Positions 16,432-26,279 are shown, counted from the first letter of the stretch. The stretch: DNA of 64,000 nt from Streptomyces sp. LUP47B (GCF_001746295.1 NZ_MJAH01000022.1:1-64000), one strand, 5' to 3'. The notes: generated from the sequence alone by a model not told the origin. Translations and numbers: made by a program.

Positions 16432-17463
16432 TCATCTGCGCGGCTGGGCGTCCAGCACCTGCTGAAGCGCCTCGAACTCCTCGACGCACTTCCCGGATCC
16501 GAGCGCCACGCTGTCCAGCGGGTCCTCGGCGATGTGGATCGGCATGCCGGTCTCCCGGCGCAGCCGCTCGTCGAGTCCGCGCAGCAGGGCGCCACCGCCG
16601 GTGAGGACGATGCCGCGGTCCATGATGTCGCCGGAGAGCTCCGGCGGGCACTTGTCCAGGGTCGTCTTGACGGCGTCGACGATCGCGTTGACGGGCTCCT
16701 CGATCGCCTTGCGGACCTCGGCGGCCGAGATGACGACGGTCTTGGGCAGCCCGGAGACGAGGTCCCGGCCGCGGATTTCGGTGTGCTCGTCAGCGTCGAG
16801 GTCGTACGCCGAACCGATCGTGATCTTGATCTGCTCGGCCGTCCGCTCACCCAGAAGGAGGGAGTACTCCTTCTTGATGTGCTGGATGATCGCGTTGTCC
16901 AGTTCGTCACCCGCGACGCGGATGGACTGGGCGGTGACGATGCCGCCGAGGGAGATGACCGCGACCTCCGTGGTGCCGCCGCCGATGTCCACCACCATGT
17001 TGCCCGTGGCCTCGTGGACCGGCAGGCCGGAACCAATGGCGGCCGCCATGGGCTCCTCGATGATGTGCACCTGGCGGGCGCCGGCCTGGGACGACGCCTC
17101 GATGACGGCGCGGCGCTCGACGCCGGTGATGCCCGAGGGGACACACACGACGACGCGCGGCCTCGCGAGATACCGCCGCTTGTGGATCTTCAGAATGAAG
17201 TAGCGGAGCATCCGCTCGGTGATCTCGAAGTCGGCGATCACGCCGTCCTTCAGCGGCCGCACGGCAACGATGTTGCCGGGGGTCCGCCCGATCATCTTCT
17301 TCGCTTCGGCGCCGACCGCGAGGATGCCACCGGTGTTGGTGTTGATCGCGACGACGGACGGCTCGTTGAGTACGATCCCGCGACCCCTGACGTACACCAG
17401 CGTGTTGGCGGTCCCGAGGTCGACAGCCATGTCACGGCCGATGAACGACATTGAGTTCCCCAT
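16432..17463 (-). CDS. mreB: Rod shape-determining protein MreB (bacterial actin)
   Basis: A 343-residue actin-fold ATPase. The phosphate 1 motif (AVDLGTANTLVY, about 13-24), the phosphate 2 motif (VVDIGGGTTEVAV, about 161-173) and the adenosine motif (GIVLTGGGALLRG, about 290-302) are complete. It polymerises at the membrane; in Streptomyces it acts in spore-wall thickening. The start MGNSMSFIGRDMAVDLG at 17463 gives the standard length of the streptomycete protein; a longer frame to 17544 adds 27 basic residues with no support. mreB is the first gene of the mreBCD-pbp2-rodA run, and the ~300 bp upstream separates it from ndk. Confidence 0.93.
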   Translation of the reverse strand: MGNSMSFIGRDMAVDLGTANTLVYVRGRGIVLNEPSVVAINTNTGGILAVGAEAKKMIGRTPGNIVAVRPLKDGVIADFEITERMLRYFILKIHKRRYLARPRVVVCVPSGITGVERRAVIEASSQAGARQVHIIEEPMAAAIGSGLPVHEATGNMVVDIGGGTTEVAVISLGGIVTAQSIRVAGDELDNAIIQHIKKEYSLLLGERTAEQIKITIGSAYDLDADEHTEIRGRDLVSGLPKTVVISAAEVRKAIEEPVNAIVDAVKTTLDKCPPELSGDIMDRGIVLTGGGALLRGLDERLRRETGMPIHIAEDPLDSVALGSGKCVEEFEALQQVLDAQPRR

Positions 17464-17761
17464 CAGGATTCGTCTGGCCTTCCCGGGAGCTTTCGAGGGC
17501 TTTTCAGGTCGGCGAAGTGGGTGCTGTGACGTGAAGGCTTCCATCGTAGACGCGCCTGCACGAACACTGCGCGAGGGTCTTCGCCATTGTCAGCAGATGT
17601 AAAGCCGCCCCGCTTGTGGAGACGGTCCATAGGGGGCACTCGTTCCCCCGATCGGCACGCATATGCCAAAGGACGGCCGAAAATGTACGGCCGTCCCAGG
17701 TCAGACGGGCGGATGAACTGACAGTTTGTCAGAAAATGCCACTGAACCTACGCACGAAACC

Positions 17762-18175
17762 CTATGCGCGCCCGGGGAAGAAGATCTTCACCTCGCGCTC
17801 GGCGGACTCCTCCGAGTCGGAGGCGTGGATCAGGTTCTCGCGGACGATGACGCCGAAGTCGCCGCGGATGGAGCCGGGCGCGGCGGCGATCGGGTCGGTC
17901 GGGCCGGCCAGCGCGCGGACGCCCTCGATGACCCGCTCGCCCTCGACGATCAGCGCGACGACCGGACCGGAGGCCATGAACTCCACCAGCGGCTCGTAGA
18001 AGGGCTTGCCCTTGTGCTCGCCGTAGTGCTGCTCCAGCGTGTCCTGGTCCAGGGTGCGCAGCTCCAGCGCGGTGATCTGCCAGCCGGCCTTGCGCTCGAT
18101 TCGGCTGATGATCTCGCCGGTCAGGCCACGACGGACGGCGTCGGGCTTGAGGAGGACGAGGGTGCGCTGGCTCAC
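17762..18175 (-). CDS. ndk: Nucleoside diphosphate kinase
   Basis: A 137-residue enzyme that transfers the gamma phosphate between NTPs and NDPs through a phosphohistidine. The active-site segment NLIHASDS has His117; K-P-D-A-V-R-R-G near the N-terminus (10-17) and G-P-T-D-P (91-95) are canonical. The GTG at 18173-18175 is chosen over the ATG at 18199 because AAGGAG lies 7 nt upstream and the product has exactly the family length. It is between mreB and the DUF4233 gene in the order known from S. coelicolor. Confidence 0.95.
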   Translation of the reverse strand: MSQRTLVLLKPDAVRRGLTGEIISRIERKAGWQITALELRTLDQDTLEQHYGEHKGKPFYEPLVEFMASGPVVALIVEGERVIEGVRALAGPTDPIAAAPGSIRGDFGVIVRENLIHASDSEESAEREVKIFFPGRA

Positions 18176-18239
18176 GAGGGGCTCCTTGCCTGCTGACATG
18201 TGCGGTGGGACGAGATTACAGGGCGTGTCGGTGCGCTCG

Positions 18240-18596
18240 TCACACAGCGTCAGGTGCGGCTGAGTCGGCCTGGGCGGCGAATCTCGCCTTGGCCTCGTCG
18301 ATCTTCCGGCCGTAGTGCACGGAGGCCCACCACAGTGCCGCGAAGATCGCGCCCATGAAGAACATGGTCGGGATGACGAACCCGGAGGCGATCAGGGCGA
18401 TCTGGAGCGCCCAGCCGAGGGCGACGCCGCCGGGCCGGGTCACCACCCCGCACAGCGCGAGGCACAGGAACATGGCGATGCCGCTGACCGTCCACACCGT
18501 GGAGGTGGCCAGGTCGGGGTCCTTCATCGCGACCAGTCCGGCGAAGCCGATGACGAACAACTCGCCGATCAGCGTGGAAGCACAGAGCGTGCGCAT
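18240..18596 (-). CDS. DUF4233 small membrane protein
   Basis: A 118-residue protein with three to four hydrophobic segments (LIGELFVIGFAGLVAM, GIAMFLCLALCGVV, WALQIALIASGFVIPTMFFMGAIFAALWW) and a short charged C-terminal tail after HYGRKIDEAKARF. This is the actinobacterial DUF4233 family, commonly located directly downstream of folC as here (gap 9 bp), so the two are probably co-transcribed. The function is unknown. Confidence 0.8.
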   Translation of the reverse strand: MRTLCASTLIGELFVIGFAGLVAMKDPDLATSTVWTVSGIAMFLCLALCGVVTRPGGVALGWALQIALIASGFVIPTMFFMGAIFAALWWASVHYGRKIDEAKARFAAQADSAAPDAV

Positions 18597-18605
18597 GCTC
18601 GGGAC

Positions 18606-20090
18606 TCAGCCCCTTCCCAGCAGCAGCCGGGCCTCGCCGACCGTGATGACCGACCCGGTGACGAGTACTCCGCCGCCCGCGAACTCGCCGTCCTCCTCGG
18701 CCAGCGTGATCGCCTCCTCCAGCGCGTCCGGCAGCCGCGGTTCGACCTGCACGCGGTCCTCGCCGAACACCTCGACGGCGATCGCGGCGAGCTCGTCGGA
18801 GTCCATCGCGCGGTGGCTGGAGTTCTGCGTGATCACGACCTCGGCGAAGATCGGCTCGAAGGCCTCGAGCAGCCCCCGTACGTTCTTGTCGCCGCTCGCG
18901 CCCACCACGCCGATGAGCCGGCTGAAGTCGAAGGCCTCGCCGACCGCCTCGGCGGTGGCGCGGGCGCCCGCCGGGTTGTGGGCGGCGTCCAGGACGACGG
19001 TCGGGGAACGCCGTACGACTTCGAGGCGGCCCGGGGAGGAGACGGCCGCGAAGGCCTTGCGGACGGTGTCGATGTCGAGGCGGTCCTGGCGCTGGGCGCC
19101 CACGCCGAAGAACGCCTCCACGGCGGCGAGCGCCACGGCCGCGTTGTGCGCCTGGTAGGGGCCGTGCAGCGGCAGGTACACCTCTTCGTACTCGCCGCCG
19201 AGGCCGCGCAGGGTGACCAGTTGGCCGCCCACGGCGACCTGACGCGAGACGATCCCGAACTCCAGGCCCTCGCGCGCGACGGTGGCGTCGACCTCGACGG
19301 CCTTCTTCAGCAGCACCTGGGCCGCGTCGACCGGCTGCTGGGCCAGGATGACGGTCGCGTCCTGCTTGATGATCCCGGCCTTCTCGCCGGCGATCGCCGC
19401 GTGCGTCTCGCCGAGCCGGTCGGTGTGGTCCAGGTCGATGGAGGTGACCACGGCGACATCGCCGTCGATGACGTTGGTGGCGTCCCACGAGCCGCCCATG
19501 CCGACCTCCACGACGGCCACGTCGACGGGCGCGTCCGCGAAGGCGGCGTACGCCATGCCGGTCAGCACCTCGAAGAAGGACAACCGGTACGGCTGCTGCC
19601 CGTCGACCATCTCGACGTACGGCTTGATGTCCTCGTACGTCTCGATGAACCGCTCGGCCGGGATCGGGGCGCCGTCCAGGCTGATGCGCTCGGTGATCGA
19701 CTGGACGTGGGGGCTGGTGTACCGGCCCGTGCGCAGTTCGAAGGCGCTGAGGAGGGCCTCGATCATGCGGGCCGTGGAGGTCTTGCCGTTCGTCCCCGTG
19801 ATGTGGATCGAGGGGTACGACCGCTGCGGCTCGCCCAGGACGTCCATCAGCGCGGCGATGCGGCTGACCGAGGGCTCCAGCTTGGTCTCGCCCCAGCGGC
19901 CGGCGAGCTCCGCCTCGACCGTGCGCAGGGCCTTGTCGACCTCCGGGTCCTCAGGGCGTCCGGGCACGTCGGCCTCCGGCGGGGCGCCCTGGGTGCGCAG
20001 GGTGCGGCTGCCGGCCTCGATGACCGCGAGGTCGGGGTCGCGGTCGGTCTCGTTGGCGATGATCTCGTCGAAGGGGTCGCTGTCACTCAC
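18606..20090 (-). CDS. folC: Folylpolyglutamate synthase / dihydrofolate synthase
   Basis: A 494-residue Mur-ligase-fold ATPase. The P-loop GTNGKTS is at residues 99-105 (HITGTNGKTSTARMIEALL). The DHFS/FPGS signature VVEVGMGGSWDATNVI follows around 210, then SIDLDHTDRLG and a C-terminal Mur ligase domain. It adds glutamate to dihydropteroate and/or reduced folates. The first ~50 residues are an acidic, disordered extension common in streptomycetes. It lies downstream of valS, with about 180 bp between them that hold the valS terminator. Confidence 0.92.
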   Translation of the reverse strand: MSDSDPFDEIIANETDRDPDLAVIEAGSRTLRTQGAPPEADVPGRPEDPEVDKALRTVEAELAGRWGETKLEPSVSRIAALMDVLGEPQRSYPSIHITGTNGKTSTARMIEALLSAFELRTGRYTSPHVQSITERISLDGAPIPAERFIETYEDIKPYVEMVDGQQPYRLSFFEVLTGMAYAAFADAPVDVAVVEVGMGGSWDATNVIDGDVAVVTSIDLDHTDRLGETHAAIAGEKAGIIKQDATVILAQQPVDAAQVLLKKAVEVDATVAREGLEFGIVSRQVAVGGQLVTLRGLGGEYEEVYLPLHGPYQAHNAAVALAAVEAFFGVGAQRQDRLDIDTVRKAFAAVSSPGRLEVVRRSPTVVLDAAHNPAGARATAEAVGEAFDFSRLIGVVGASGDKNVRGLLEAFEPIFAEVVITQNSSHRAMDSDELAAIAVEVFGEDRVQVEPRLPDALEEAITLAEEDGEFAGGGVLVTGSVITVGEARLLLGRG

Positions 20091-20235
20091 GCAGTCAGTC
20101 TACGGAGGGCGACCGACAGAATGCCCACGGAGTGGGGTGGCTGGTCTTCGCGGGCGGCTGCGGGAGCATGGGGGCTGGTCGCGCCCACGCGGCGGAGCCG
20201 CATATCGATACAGCCCCGCACCCCTGAAAACCACA

Positions 20236-20264
20236 GGCCCCGGAGTCCAGACGACCCCGGGGCC
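20236..20264 (-). terminator. Terminator downstream of valS
   Basis: GGCCCCGG (20236-20243) pairs with CCGGGGCC (20257-20264), 10 bp beyond the valS stop. On the minus strand the hairpin is followed by a short GTTTTC tract. Confidence 0.7.
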
Positions 20265-20273
20265 CGCGGAGCG

Positions 20274-22898
20274 CTACGCCTGAGGCAAGCCGTCCAGCTG
20301 AGCCTTGATCCTCGCGATGTCCTCGTCCGCCTTGGTCAGGCGGCCGCGGATCTTGTCCACCACGTTGTCCGGGGCCTTCGCGAGGAACGCTTCGTTGCCG
20401 AGCTTGGCGTTGGCCTGGGCCTTCTCCTTCTCGGCCGCCGCCAGGTCCTTCGCGAGGCGCTTGCGTTCCGCCGCCACGTCGATCGTGCCGGACAGGTCGA
20501 GCGCGACCGTGGCGCCCGCGACCGGCAGGGTCGCCGTGGCCGCGAAGCCCTCCGCCTCCGGCTGGAGGCGCAGGAGTTGACGGATGGCGGCCTCGTGGGG
20601 CGCGAGGGCGGTGCCGCCGAGCTCCAGCCGGGCGGGGACCTTCTGGCCGTCCTTCAGGCCCTGGTCCTTGCGGAACCGGCGGACCTCGGTGACGACCCGC
20701 TGGACCAGCTCGATCTCGAGTTCGGCGTCCTTGTCGCGGAAGCCGCTGTCGGCCGGCCACTCGCCGATGACCAGGGACTCGCCGCCGGTCAGCGTGGTCC
20801 ACAGGGCGTCCGTCACGAACGGGATGACCGGGTGCAGCAGCCGCAGCGTCACGTCGAGGACCTCACCGAGGACCCGCCCGGAGACCCTGGCCTGCTCGCC
20901 GCCCGCGAAGAACGTCGTCTTCGACAGCTCGACGTACCAGTCGAAGACCTCGTCCCACGCGAAGTGGTAGAGCGCGTCGGCGAGTTTGGCGAACTGGTAG
21001 TCGTCGTAGTACGCGTCGACCTGGGCGACCGTGGTGTTGAGGCGGGAGAGGATCCAGCGGTCCGTCGCCGACATCTGCGAGGCGTCCGGCAGCGGGCCCT
21101 CGACCGTGGCGCCGTTCATGAGCGCGAAACGGGTGGCGTTCCAGATCTTGTTGGTGAAGTTGCGGGACGCCTTGACCCAGTCCTCGCCGATCGGCACGTC
21201 CGCGCCCGGGTTGGCGCCGTTGGCGAGGGTGAAGCGCACGGCGTCGGAGCCGTAGGCGTCCATCCAGACCAGCGGGTCCACCGCGTTCGGGTTCGACTTC
21301 GACATCTTCTTGCCGAACTCGTCGCGGACCAGGCCGGTCAGCGCGATGGTGTGGAAGGGGACCTGGCCGTCCATGGCGTAGAGGCCGAACATCATCATCC
21401 TGGCGACCCAGAAGAAGATGATGTCGTGCCCGGTGAGCAGGACGTCGGTCGGATAGAACTTCCGCAGGTCCTCGGTCTGTTCGGGCCAGCCGAGCGTGGA
21501 GAACGGCCACAGGCCGGAGGAGAACCAGGTGTCCAGGACGTCGGAGTCCTGGGTCCAGCCCTCGCCGGTGGGCGGCTCCTCGTCGGGTCCCACGCAGACG
21601 ACCTCGCCGTCCGGGCCGTACCAGATCGGGATGCGGTGGCCCCACCACAGCTGGCGCGAGATGCACCAGTCGTGCATGTTGTCGACCCAGTCGAAGTAGC
21701 GCTTCGACATGTCCTCGGGGTGGATCTTGACGCGGCCGTCGCGGACCGCGTCGCCGGCCGCCTTGGCGAGCGGGCCGACCTTGACCCACCACTGCATGGA
21801 CAGGCGCGGCTCGACCGTGGTCTTGCAGCGCGAGCAGTGGCCCACGGAGTGCATGTAGGGGCGCTTCTCGGCGACGATGCGCCCCTGCTCCTTGAGGGCG
21901 CCGACGACGGTCGAGCGGGCCTCGAAGCGGTCCAGGCCGAGGAAGGGGCCGTGCACGGTGATGACGCCGTGCTCGTCCATGATCGTCAGGGACGGCAGGT
22001 CGTGACGGCGGCCGATCTCGAAGTCGTTCGGGTCGTGCGCCGGGGTCACCTTGACCGCGCCCGTGCCGAACGCCGGGTCGACGTGGGTGTCGGCGACGAC
22101 CGGGATGGTGCGGTCGGTGAGCGGGAGCTTGATCTGCTTGCCGATGAGGTGCTGGTACCGCTCGTCGTCGGGGTGGACGGCGACGGCCGTGTCACCGAGC
22201 ATCGTCTCCGCGCGCGTGGTCGCGACGACGAGGCTGTCCTCGCCCTCGCCGTAGCGGATGGAGACCAACTCGCCAGCGTCCTCCTGGTATTCCACCTCGA
22301 TGTCGGAGATGGCCGTCAGACAGCGCGGGCACCAGTTGATGATGCGCTCGGCGCGGTAGATCAGCTCGTCCTCGTAGAGCCGCTTGAAGATGGTGAGGAC
22401 GGCCTTGGAGAGGCCCTCGTCCATCGTGAAGCGCTCGCGGCTCCAGTCGACGCCGTCACCGAGGCGACGCATCTGGCCGAGGATCCGGCCGCCGTACTCC
22501 TCCTTCCACTGCCAGACGCGGTCGACGAACTCCTCGCGCCCCAGGTCGTGCCGGGACTTGCCCTCCTCGGCGAGCTGCTGCTCGACCTTGTTCTGGGTGG
22601 CGATACCGGCGTGGTCCATGCCCGGCAGCCACAGGGCCTCGTAGCCCTGCATGCGCTTGCGGCGCGTCAGGGCGTCCATGAGCGTGTGCTGGAAGGCGTG
22701 GCCCAGGTGGAGGGAGCCGGTGACGTTCGGCGGCGGGATGACGATGGTGTACGGGGGCTTGTCGCTCTTCGCGTCGGCGGTGAAGTAACCCTTCTCCACC
22801 CAGCGCTCGTACAGCGTCCCCTCTACCTCGGCCGGCGTGTACTGGGTCGGCAGTTCGGTGATGGGCGCTGTGGGCTGCTGCTGAGCGTTCTCGGTCAC
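20274..22898 (-). CDS. valS: Valyl-tRNA synthetase
   Basis: An 874-residue class I synthetase charging tRNA-Val. The HIGH-type motif is HLGH at 64-67 (PPPNVTGSLHLGHAF), the KMSKS motif is KKMSKSNPN near residue 535, and the CP1 editing domain lies between (for example TTRAETMLGDTAVAV with GTGAVKVTPAHDPNDFE). The C-terminal ~65 residues form the usual tRNA-binding coiled coil (ERKRLAKDLAAAEKEKAQ...). Length and architecture are standard. It is divergently placed from the membrane protein at 23035 and heads the valS-folC-DUF4233-ndk run. Confidence 0.95.
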   Translation of the reverse strand: MTENAQQQPTAPITELPTQYTPAEVEGTLYERWVEKGYFTADAKSDKPPYTIVIPPPNVTGSLHLGHAFQHTLMDALTRRKRMQGYEALWLPGMDHAGIATQNKVEQQLAEEGKSRHDLGREEFVDRVWQWKEEYGGRILGQMRRLGDGVDWSRERFTMDEGLSKAVLTIFKRLYEDELIYRAERIINWCPRCLTAISDIEVEYQEDAGELVSIRYGEGEDSLVVATTRAETMLGDTAVAVHPDDERYQHLIGKQIKLPLTDRTIPVVADTHVDPAFGTGAVKVTPAHDPNDFEIGRRHDLPSLTIMDEHGVITVHGPFLGLDRFEARSTVVGALKEQGRIVAEKRPYMHSVGHCSRCKTTVEPRLSMQWWVKVGPLAKAAGDAVRDGRVKIHPEDMSKRYFDWVDNMHDWCISRQLWWGHRIPIWYGPDGEVVCVGPDEEPPTGEGWTQDSDVLDTWFSSGLWPFSTLGWPEQTEDLRKFYPTDVLLTGHDIIFFWVARMMMFGLYAMDGQVPFHTIALTGLVRDEFGKKMSKSNPNAVDPLVWMDAYGSDAVRFTLANGANPGADVPIGEDWVKASRNFTNKIWNATRFALMNGATVEGPLPDASQMSATDRWILSRLNTTVAQVDAYYDDYQFAKLADALYHFAWDEVFDWYVELSKTTFFAGGEQARVSGRVLGEVLDVTLRLLHPVIPFVTDALWTTLTGGESLVIGEWPADSGFRDKDAELEIELVQRVVTEVRRFRKDQGLKDGQKVPARLELGGTALAPHEAAIRQLLRLQPEAEGFAATATLPVAGATVALDLSGTIDVAAERKRLAKDLAAAEKEKAQANAKLGNEAFLAKAPDNVVDKIRGRLTKADEDIARIKAQLDGLPQA

Positions 22899-23034
22899 GG
22901 GCCCAGTTTAGGGGTGTCGCGGGCGTGTCCCGAAACGTGTTTGCTCTGTAACGGTGGGGGCCCCGATGCCGTGTGCCGCCTGTCCCTGAGCCAGGATGTC
23001 GGGAACACATAAACATCTGGAGGGGAACCCAGAG

Positions 23035-24036
23035 ATGAGTCACAACCAGCCGGGCCCGTACGGGCAGCCCCAGCAGCCCGGTCAGCCGCAGCAGCCCGGG
23101 CCGTACGGCCAGCCGGGCCCCTACGGCCAGCCGCCGCAGGCGCCCCAGCCCGGCTACGGCTACCCCCAGCAGCCCCCGCCGCCCCAGCAGCCCGCGCAGC
23201 AGCCGGGTTACGGCTATCCGCAGCAGGGCGGGGTGCCGCCGCAGACCCCGCCGTACGGCCAGCCGCAGGCTCCCTACGGCCAGCAGGCCCCGTACGGCCA
23301 GCAGCCGCCGTACGGCCAGGCCCCCTACGGCGTCCCGCAGCCCCCGCCGCCGGGCGGCGGCAACGGCAAGAAGGTCGGCATCATCATCGGCGCGGTGGCG
23401 GTCGTGGCCGCGATCGCGGTGGGGGCGTATCTCGTGATCGGCGGGGGCGGCAACGGCGGCGGCGGTTCGGACATCGCGGACGACGGGGCGCACACGCTGA
23501 CCACGCCGGCCACGGTCCTCACCGACTACAAGAAGTCCGCGAGCGCCGACGGCGACGGCTTCAGCTCGGACGACGTCAAGGACGCCGAGAAGCACGGCGT
23601 GAAGAACGCCAAGGACGTGAACGCCACCTACCAGTCCGGTGACGCGACCAATTACCTGGCCATGAAGATGGTCAACTTCATGGGCGTCTACGGCGACATC
23701 GACGACCCCGAGAAGGTCGTCGACGCCATGTTCGGCGAGATGAAGAAGAGCGCCGAGAAGGACTCCGAGGGGGAGGCCGTCGGCAGCCCGAAGGCGTACA
23801 CGCCTGCCGGTCTCGACGGCGCGGTCCTCAAGTGCCAGGAGACGAAGGTCTCCGACAGCTCCGGCTCCGGTCCGAGCTCGATCAGCATGCCGGTGTGCAT
23901 CTGGGGCGACCACAGCACGCTGGGTGTGGTCATCCCGATCGACATGGCGGACGCCATGGCCGGAAAGACGGCGGACCTGTCGGGCGCGGCCGACATGACG
24001 GCCAAGCTCCGCAAGGAAGTTCGCGTCAAGGCCTGA
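23035..24036 (+). CDS. Membrane protein with Pro/Gln/Tyr-Gly-rich N-terminal domain
   Basis: A 333-residue protein. Residues 1-105 are low-complexity and disordered, with repeated Q-P-G-P-Y-G-Q-P / G-Y-G-Y-P-Q-Q units. One transmembrane helix (GIIIGAVAVVAAIAVGAYLVIGGG region, about 118-140) is followed by a Gly linker and an extracytoplasmic domain of ~180 residues with two Cys (KCQETK and PVCIWG) that may form a disulfide. The topology is N-in. GGAGGGG precedes the ATG at 23035. Streptomycetes encode many such proteins; function unknown. A 22-bp perfect hairpin terminator follows. Confidence 0.7.
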   Translation: MSHNQPGPYGQPQQPGQPQQPGPYGQPGPYGQPPQAPQPGYGYPQQPPPPQQPAQQPGYGYPQQGGVPPQTPPYGQPQAPYGQQAPYGQQPPYGQAPYGVPQPPPPGGGNGKKVGIIIGAVAVVAAIAVGAYLVIGGGGNGGGGSDIADDGAHTLTTPATVLTDYKKSASADGDGFSSDDVKDAEKHGVKNAKDVNATYQSGDATNYLAMKMVNFMGVYGDIDDPEKVVDAMFGEMKKSAEKDSEGEAVGSPKAYTPAGLDGAVLKCQETKVSDSSGSGPSSISMPVCIWGDHSTLGVVIPIDMADAMAGKTADLSGAADMTAKLRKEVRVKA

Positions 24037-24048
24037 CGGTCAGGACTC

Positions 24049-24096
24049 GACATGCGAAGGGGCCCCGGTCGGTTGACCGGGGCCCCTTCGCATGTC
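24049..24096. terminator. Perfect 22-bp hairpin, bidirectional terminator
   Basis: A perfect 22-bp stem (24049-24070 against 24075-24096, GACATGCGAAGGGGCCCCGG...) with a GGTT loop lies between the convergent membrane protein gene and clpX. It should stop transcription from both sides. Confidence 0.9.
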
Positions 24097-24104
24097 CTGT
24101 GTCG

Positions 24105-25388
24105 TTACGCCGTCTTCTGCTCGCCGGGGCCGCGCCCGCGGGCGTCCCTCGGGATCAGGGTCGGGTTCACGTTGGAGTGGACGACGTCCGCCGTGATGAC
24201 GACGCGGGCCACGTCCTTGCGGGACGGGATCTCGTACATGACGCCCTGGAGGACCTCTTCCATGATGGCGCGCAGGCCTCGCGCGCCGGTCTGGCGGAGG
24301 ATGGCCTGGTCGGCGATGGCTTCCAGTGCCTCGCGCTCGAAGTCCAGCTCCACTCCGTCGAGTTCGAAGAGGCGCTGGTACTGCTTGACGAGCGCGTTGC
24401 GCGGCTCGACCAGGATCTGGAGGAGGGCTTCCCGGTCCAGGTTGTGCACGCTCGTGATGACCGGGAGACGGCCGATGAACTCGGGGATCATGCCGAACTT
24501 GACCAGGTCCTCGGGCATGACGTCCTCGAACTGGTCCTTGGCCTCGAGCTCGCGCTTGGAGCGGATCGTCGCGCCGAAGCCGATGCCCTTGGCGCCCGCG
24601 CGGGACTCGATGAGCTTCTCCAGGCCCGCGAAGGCACCGCCCACGATGAACAGGACGTTCGTCGTGTCGATCTGGATGAACTCCTGGTGCGGGTGCTTGC
24701 GTCCGCCCTGCGGCGGCACGGAGGCCGTGGTGCCCTCGAGGATCTTCAGGAGCGCCTGCTGCACGCCCTCGCCGCTCACGTCCCGCGTGATCGACGGGTT
24801 TTCACTCTTGCGCGCGACCTTGTCGATCTCGTCGATGTAGATGATCCCGGTCTCGGCCTTCTTGACGTCGTAGTCGGCCGCCTGGATCAGCTTCAGCAGG
24901 ATGTTCTCGACGTCCTCGCCGACGTATCCCGCCTCGGTGAGCGCTGTCGCGTCGGCGATCGCGAACGGGACGTTCAGCATGCGGGCCAGCGTCTGCGCGA
25001 GGAGTGTCTTGCCGGAGCCCGTGGGGCCCAGCAGGAGGATGTTGGACTTCGCCAACTCGATCGCGTCGTCTCGGCTGCCGCCGCCGTTCTCGCCAGCCTG
25101 GACGCGCTTGTAGTGGTTGTACACCGCCACGGAGAGGGCCTTCTTGGCCGACTCCTGGCCCACCACGTAGCCCTCCAGGAACTCGTAGATCTCGCGGGGC
25201 TTGGGGAGTTCCTCCCAGCGCACCTCGCTCGTCTCCGCGAGTTCCTCCTCGATGATCTCGTTGCAGAGATCGATGCACTCGTCGCAGATGTACACACCAG
25301 GCCCTGCGATGAGCTTCTTGACCTGCTTCTGGCTCTTGCCGCAGAACGAGCACTTGAGCAGATCGCCGCCGTCACCGATGCGTGCCAC
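24105..25388 (-). CDS. clpX: ATP-dependent Clp protease ATP-binding subunit ClpX
   Basis: A 427-residue AAA+ unfoldase. The N-terminal zinc-binding domain has Cys13, Cys16, Cys35 and Cys38; Walker A is GPTGSGKT at 121-128; Walker B is IIYIDEID (about 180-187); and the ClpP-contacting loop IGF is present (KGIGFGATI). It unfolds tagged substrates and threads them into the ClpP1P2 chamber encoded just upstream. The GTG at 25388 (VARIGDGGDLLKCSF) is chosen because GAAGGGGAAG precedes it and the length is that of the family; an upstream in-frame extension of 48 residues has no family support. Confidence 0.95.
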   Translation of the reverse strand: MARIGDGGDLLKCSFCGKSQKQVKKLIAGPGVYICDECIDLCNEIIEEELAETSEVRWEELPKPREIYEFLEGYVVGQESAKKALSVAVYNHYKRVQAGENGGGSRDDAIELAKSNILLLGPTGSGKTLLAQTLARMLNVPFAIADATALTEAGYVGEDVENILLKLIQAADYDVKKAETGIIYIDEIDKVARKSENPSITRDVSGEGVQQALLKILEGTTASVPPQGGRKHPHQEFIQIDTTNVLFIVGGAFAGLEKLIESRAGAKGIGFGATIRSKRELEAKDQFEDVMPEDLVKFGMIPEFIGRLPVITSVHNLDREALLQILVEPRNALVKQYQRLFELDGVELDFEREALEAIADQAILRQTGARGLRAIMEEVLQGVMYEIPSRKDVARVVITADVVHSNVNPTLIPRDARGRGPGEQKTA

Positions 25389-25549
25389 GGTGTGCTTCCC
25401 CTTCGCCTGGGAGACGCCTAGGTCCAGCGGCTCCTGGTGCTGCCTTATGTCCGACGGTACCTTGCCGGGCCCCCCGTTCGGGCCCCCCTTGGCAGGGTTC
25501 ACTTTGACGTGCACTGTGCCAAGGGGCGGCATATCCTACGGGGTCCGCG

Positions 25550-26230
25550 TCATCGGACGGCGGCGTTGTTCATCTTCCGGGTGGAGATGATCTGATCGAT
25601 CAGGCCGTACGCCAGGGCGTCGTCGGCCGTGAGGATCTTGTCGCGCTCGATGTCCTCGCGGATCTTCTCGATCGGCGTGGTGGAGTGCTTGGCCAGCAGG
25701 TCTTCCAGCTGCGCGCGCATCCGGAGGATCTCGTTGGCGGCGATCTCCAGGTCGGAGACCTGGCCGCGGCCGGTCTCGCTGTAGGGCTGGTGGATCAGCA
25801 CGCGCGCGTTGGGCAGCGCCATGCGCTTGCCGGGCGTACCGGCGGCCAGCAGGATCGCGGCGGCGGAGGCCGCCTGCCCCATGCAGACCGTCTGGATGTC
25901 CGGCTTCACGAACTGCATCGTGTCGTAGATCGCGGTCAGCGCGGTGAAGGAGCCACCGGGGCTGTTGATGTAGACGGAGATGTCCCGGTCGGGGTCCATC
26001 GACTCCAGGCACAGCAGCTGCGCCATGACGTCGTTGGCGGAGGCATCGTCGATCTGCACGCCGAGGAAGATCACGCGCTCCTCGAAGAGCTTCGCGTACG
26101 GGTCGTACTCGCGGATGCCCTGCGAGGTGCGCTCGACGAAGCGGGGGATCACATAGCGGGACTCGGCGCGCGGGCCGGTGTACTCGGCCTCGGTGCGGGC
26201 GTAGAGGCCGCTGCCGGGGAAGTCGTTCAC
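25550..26230 (-). CDS. clpP2: ATP-dependent Clp protease proteolytic subunit ClpP2
   Basis: A 226-residue serine peptidase. Catalytic Ser122 is in MGQAASAAA and His147 in RVLIHQPY; the INSPGGSFTALTAIYDTMQ helix is present. Actinobacterial ClpP2 has this longer N-terminal propeptide (about 35 residues before SQGIREYDPYAKLFEERVIFLG). With ClpP1 it forms the mixed tetradecamer. It begins at GTG 26230, 49 nt after the clpP1 stop, so the two are co-transcribed; clpX follows after 161 bp. Confidence 0.94.
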   Translation of the reverse strand: MNDFPGSGLYARTEAEYTGPRAESRYVIPRFVERTSQGIREYDPYAKLFEERVIFLGVQIDDASANDVMAQLLCLESMDPDRDISVYINSPGGSFTALTAIYDTMQFVKPDIQTVCMGQAASAAAILLAAGTPGKRMALPNARVLIHQPYSETGRGQVSDLEIAANEILRMRAQLEDLLAKHSTTPIEKIREDIERDKILTADDALAYGLIDQIISTRKMNNAAVR

Positions 26231-26279
26231 TGTCTGTCTCCTAGGGGCTTAGGCGGTCGGCTGAGGGGCTCTACGGGGC

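Noticed and set aside
18315..23012. A 1565-codon plus-strand open frame
   Set aside because: It is the mirror frame of folC and valS. No motif is present, and both genes beneath it are unmistakable.
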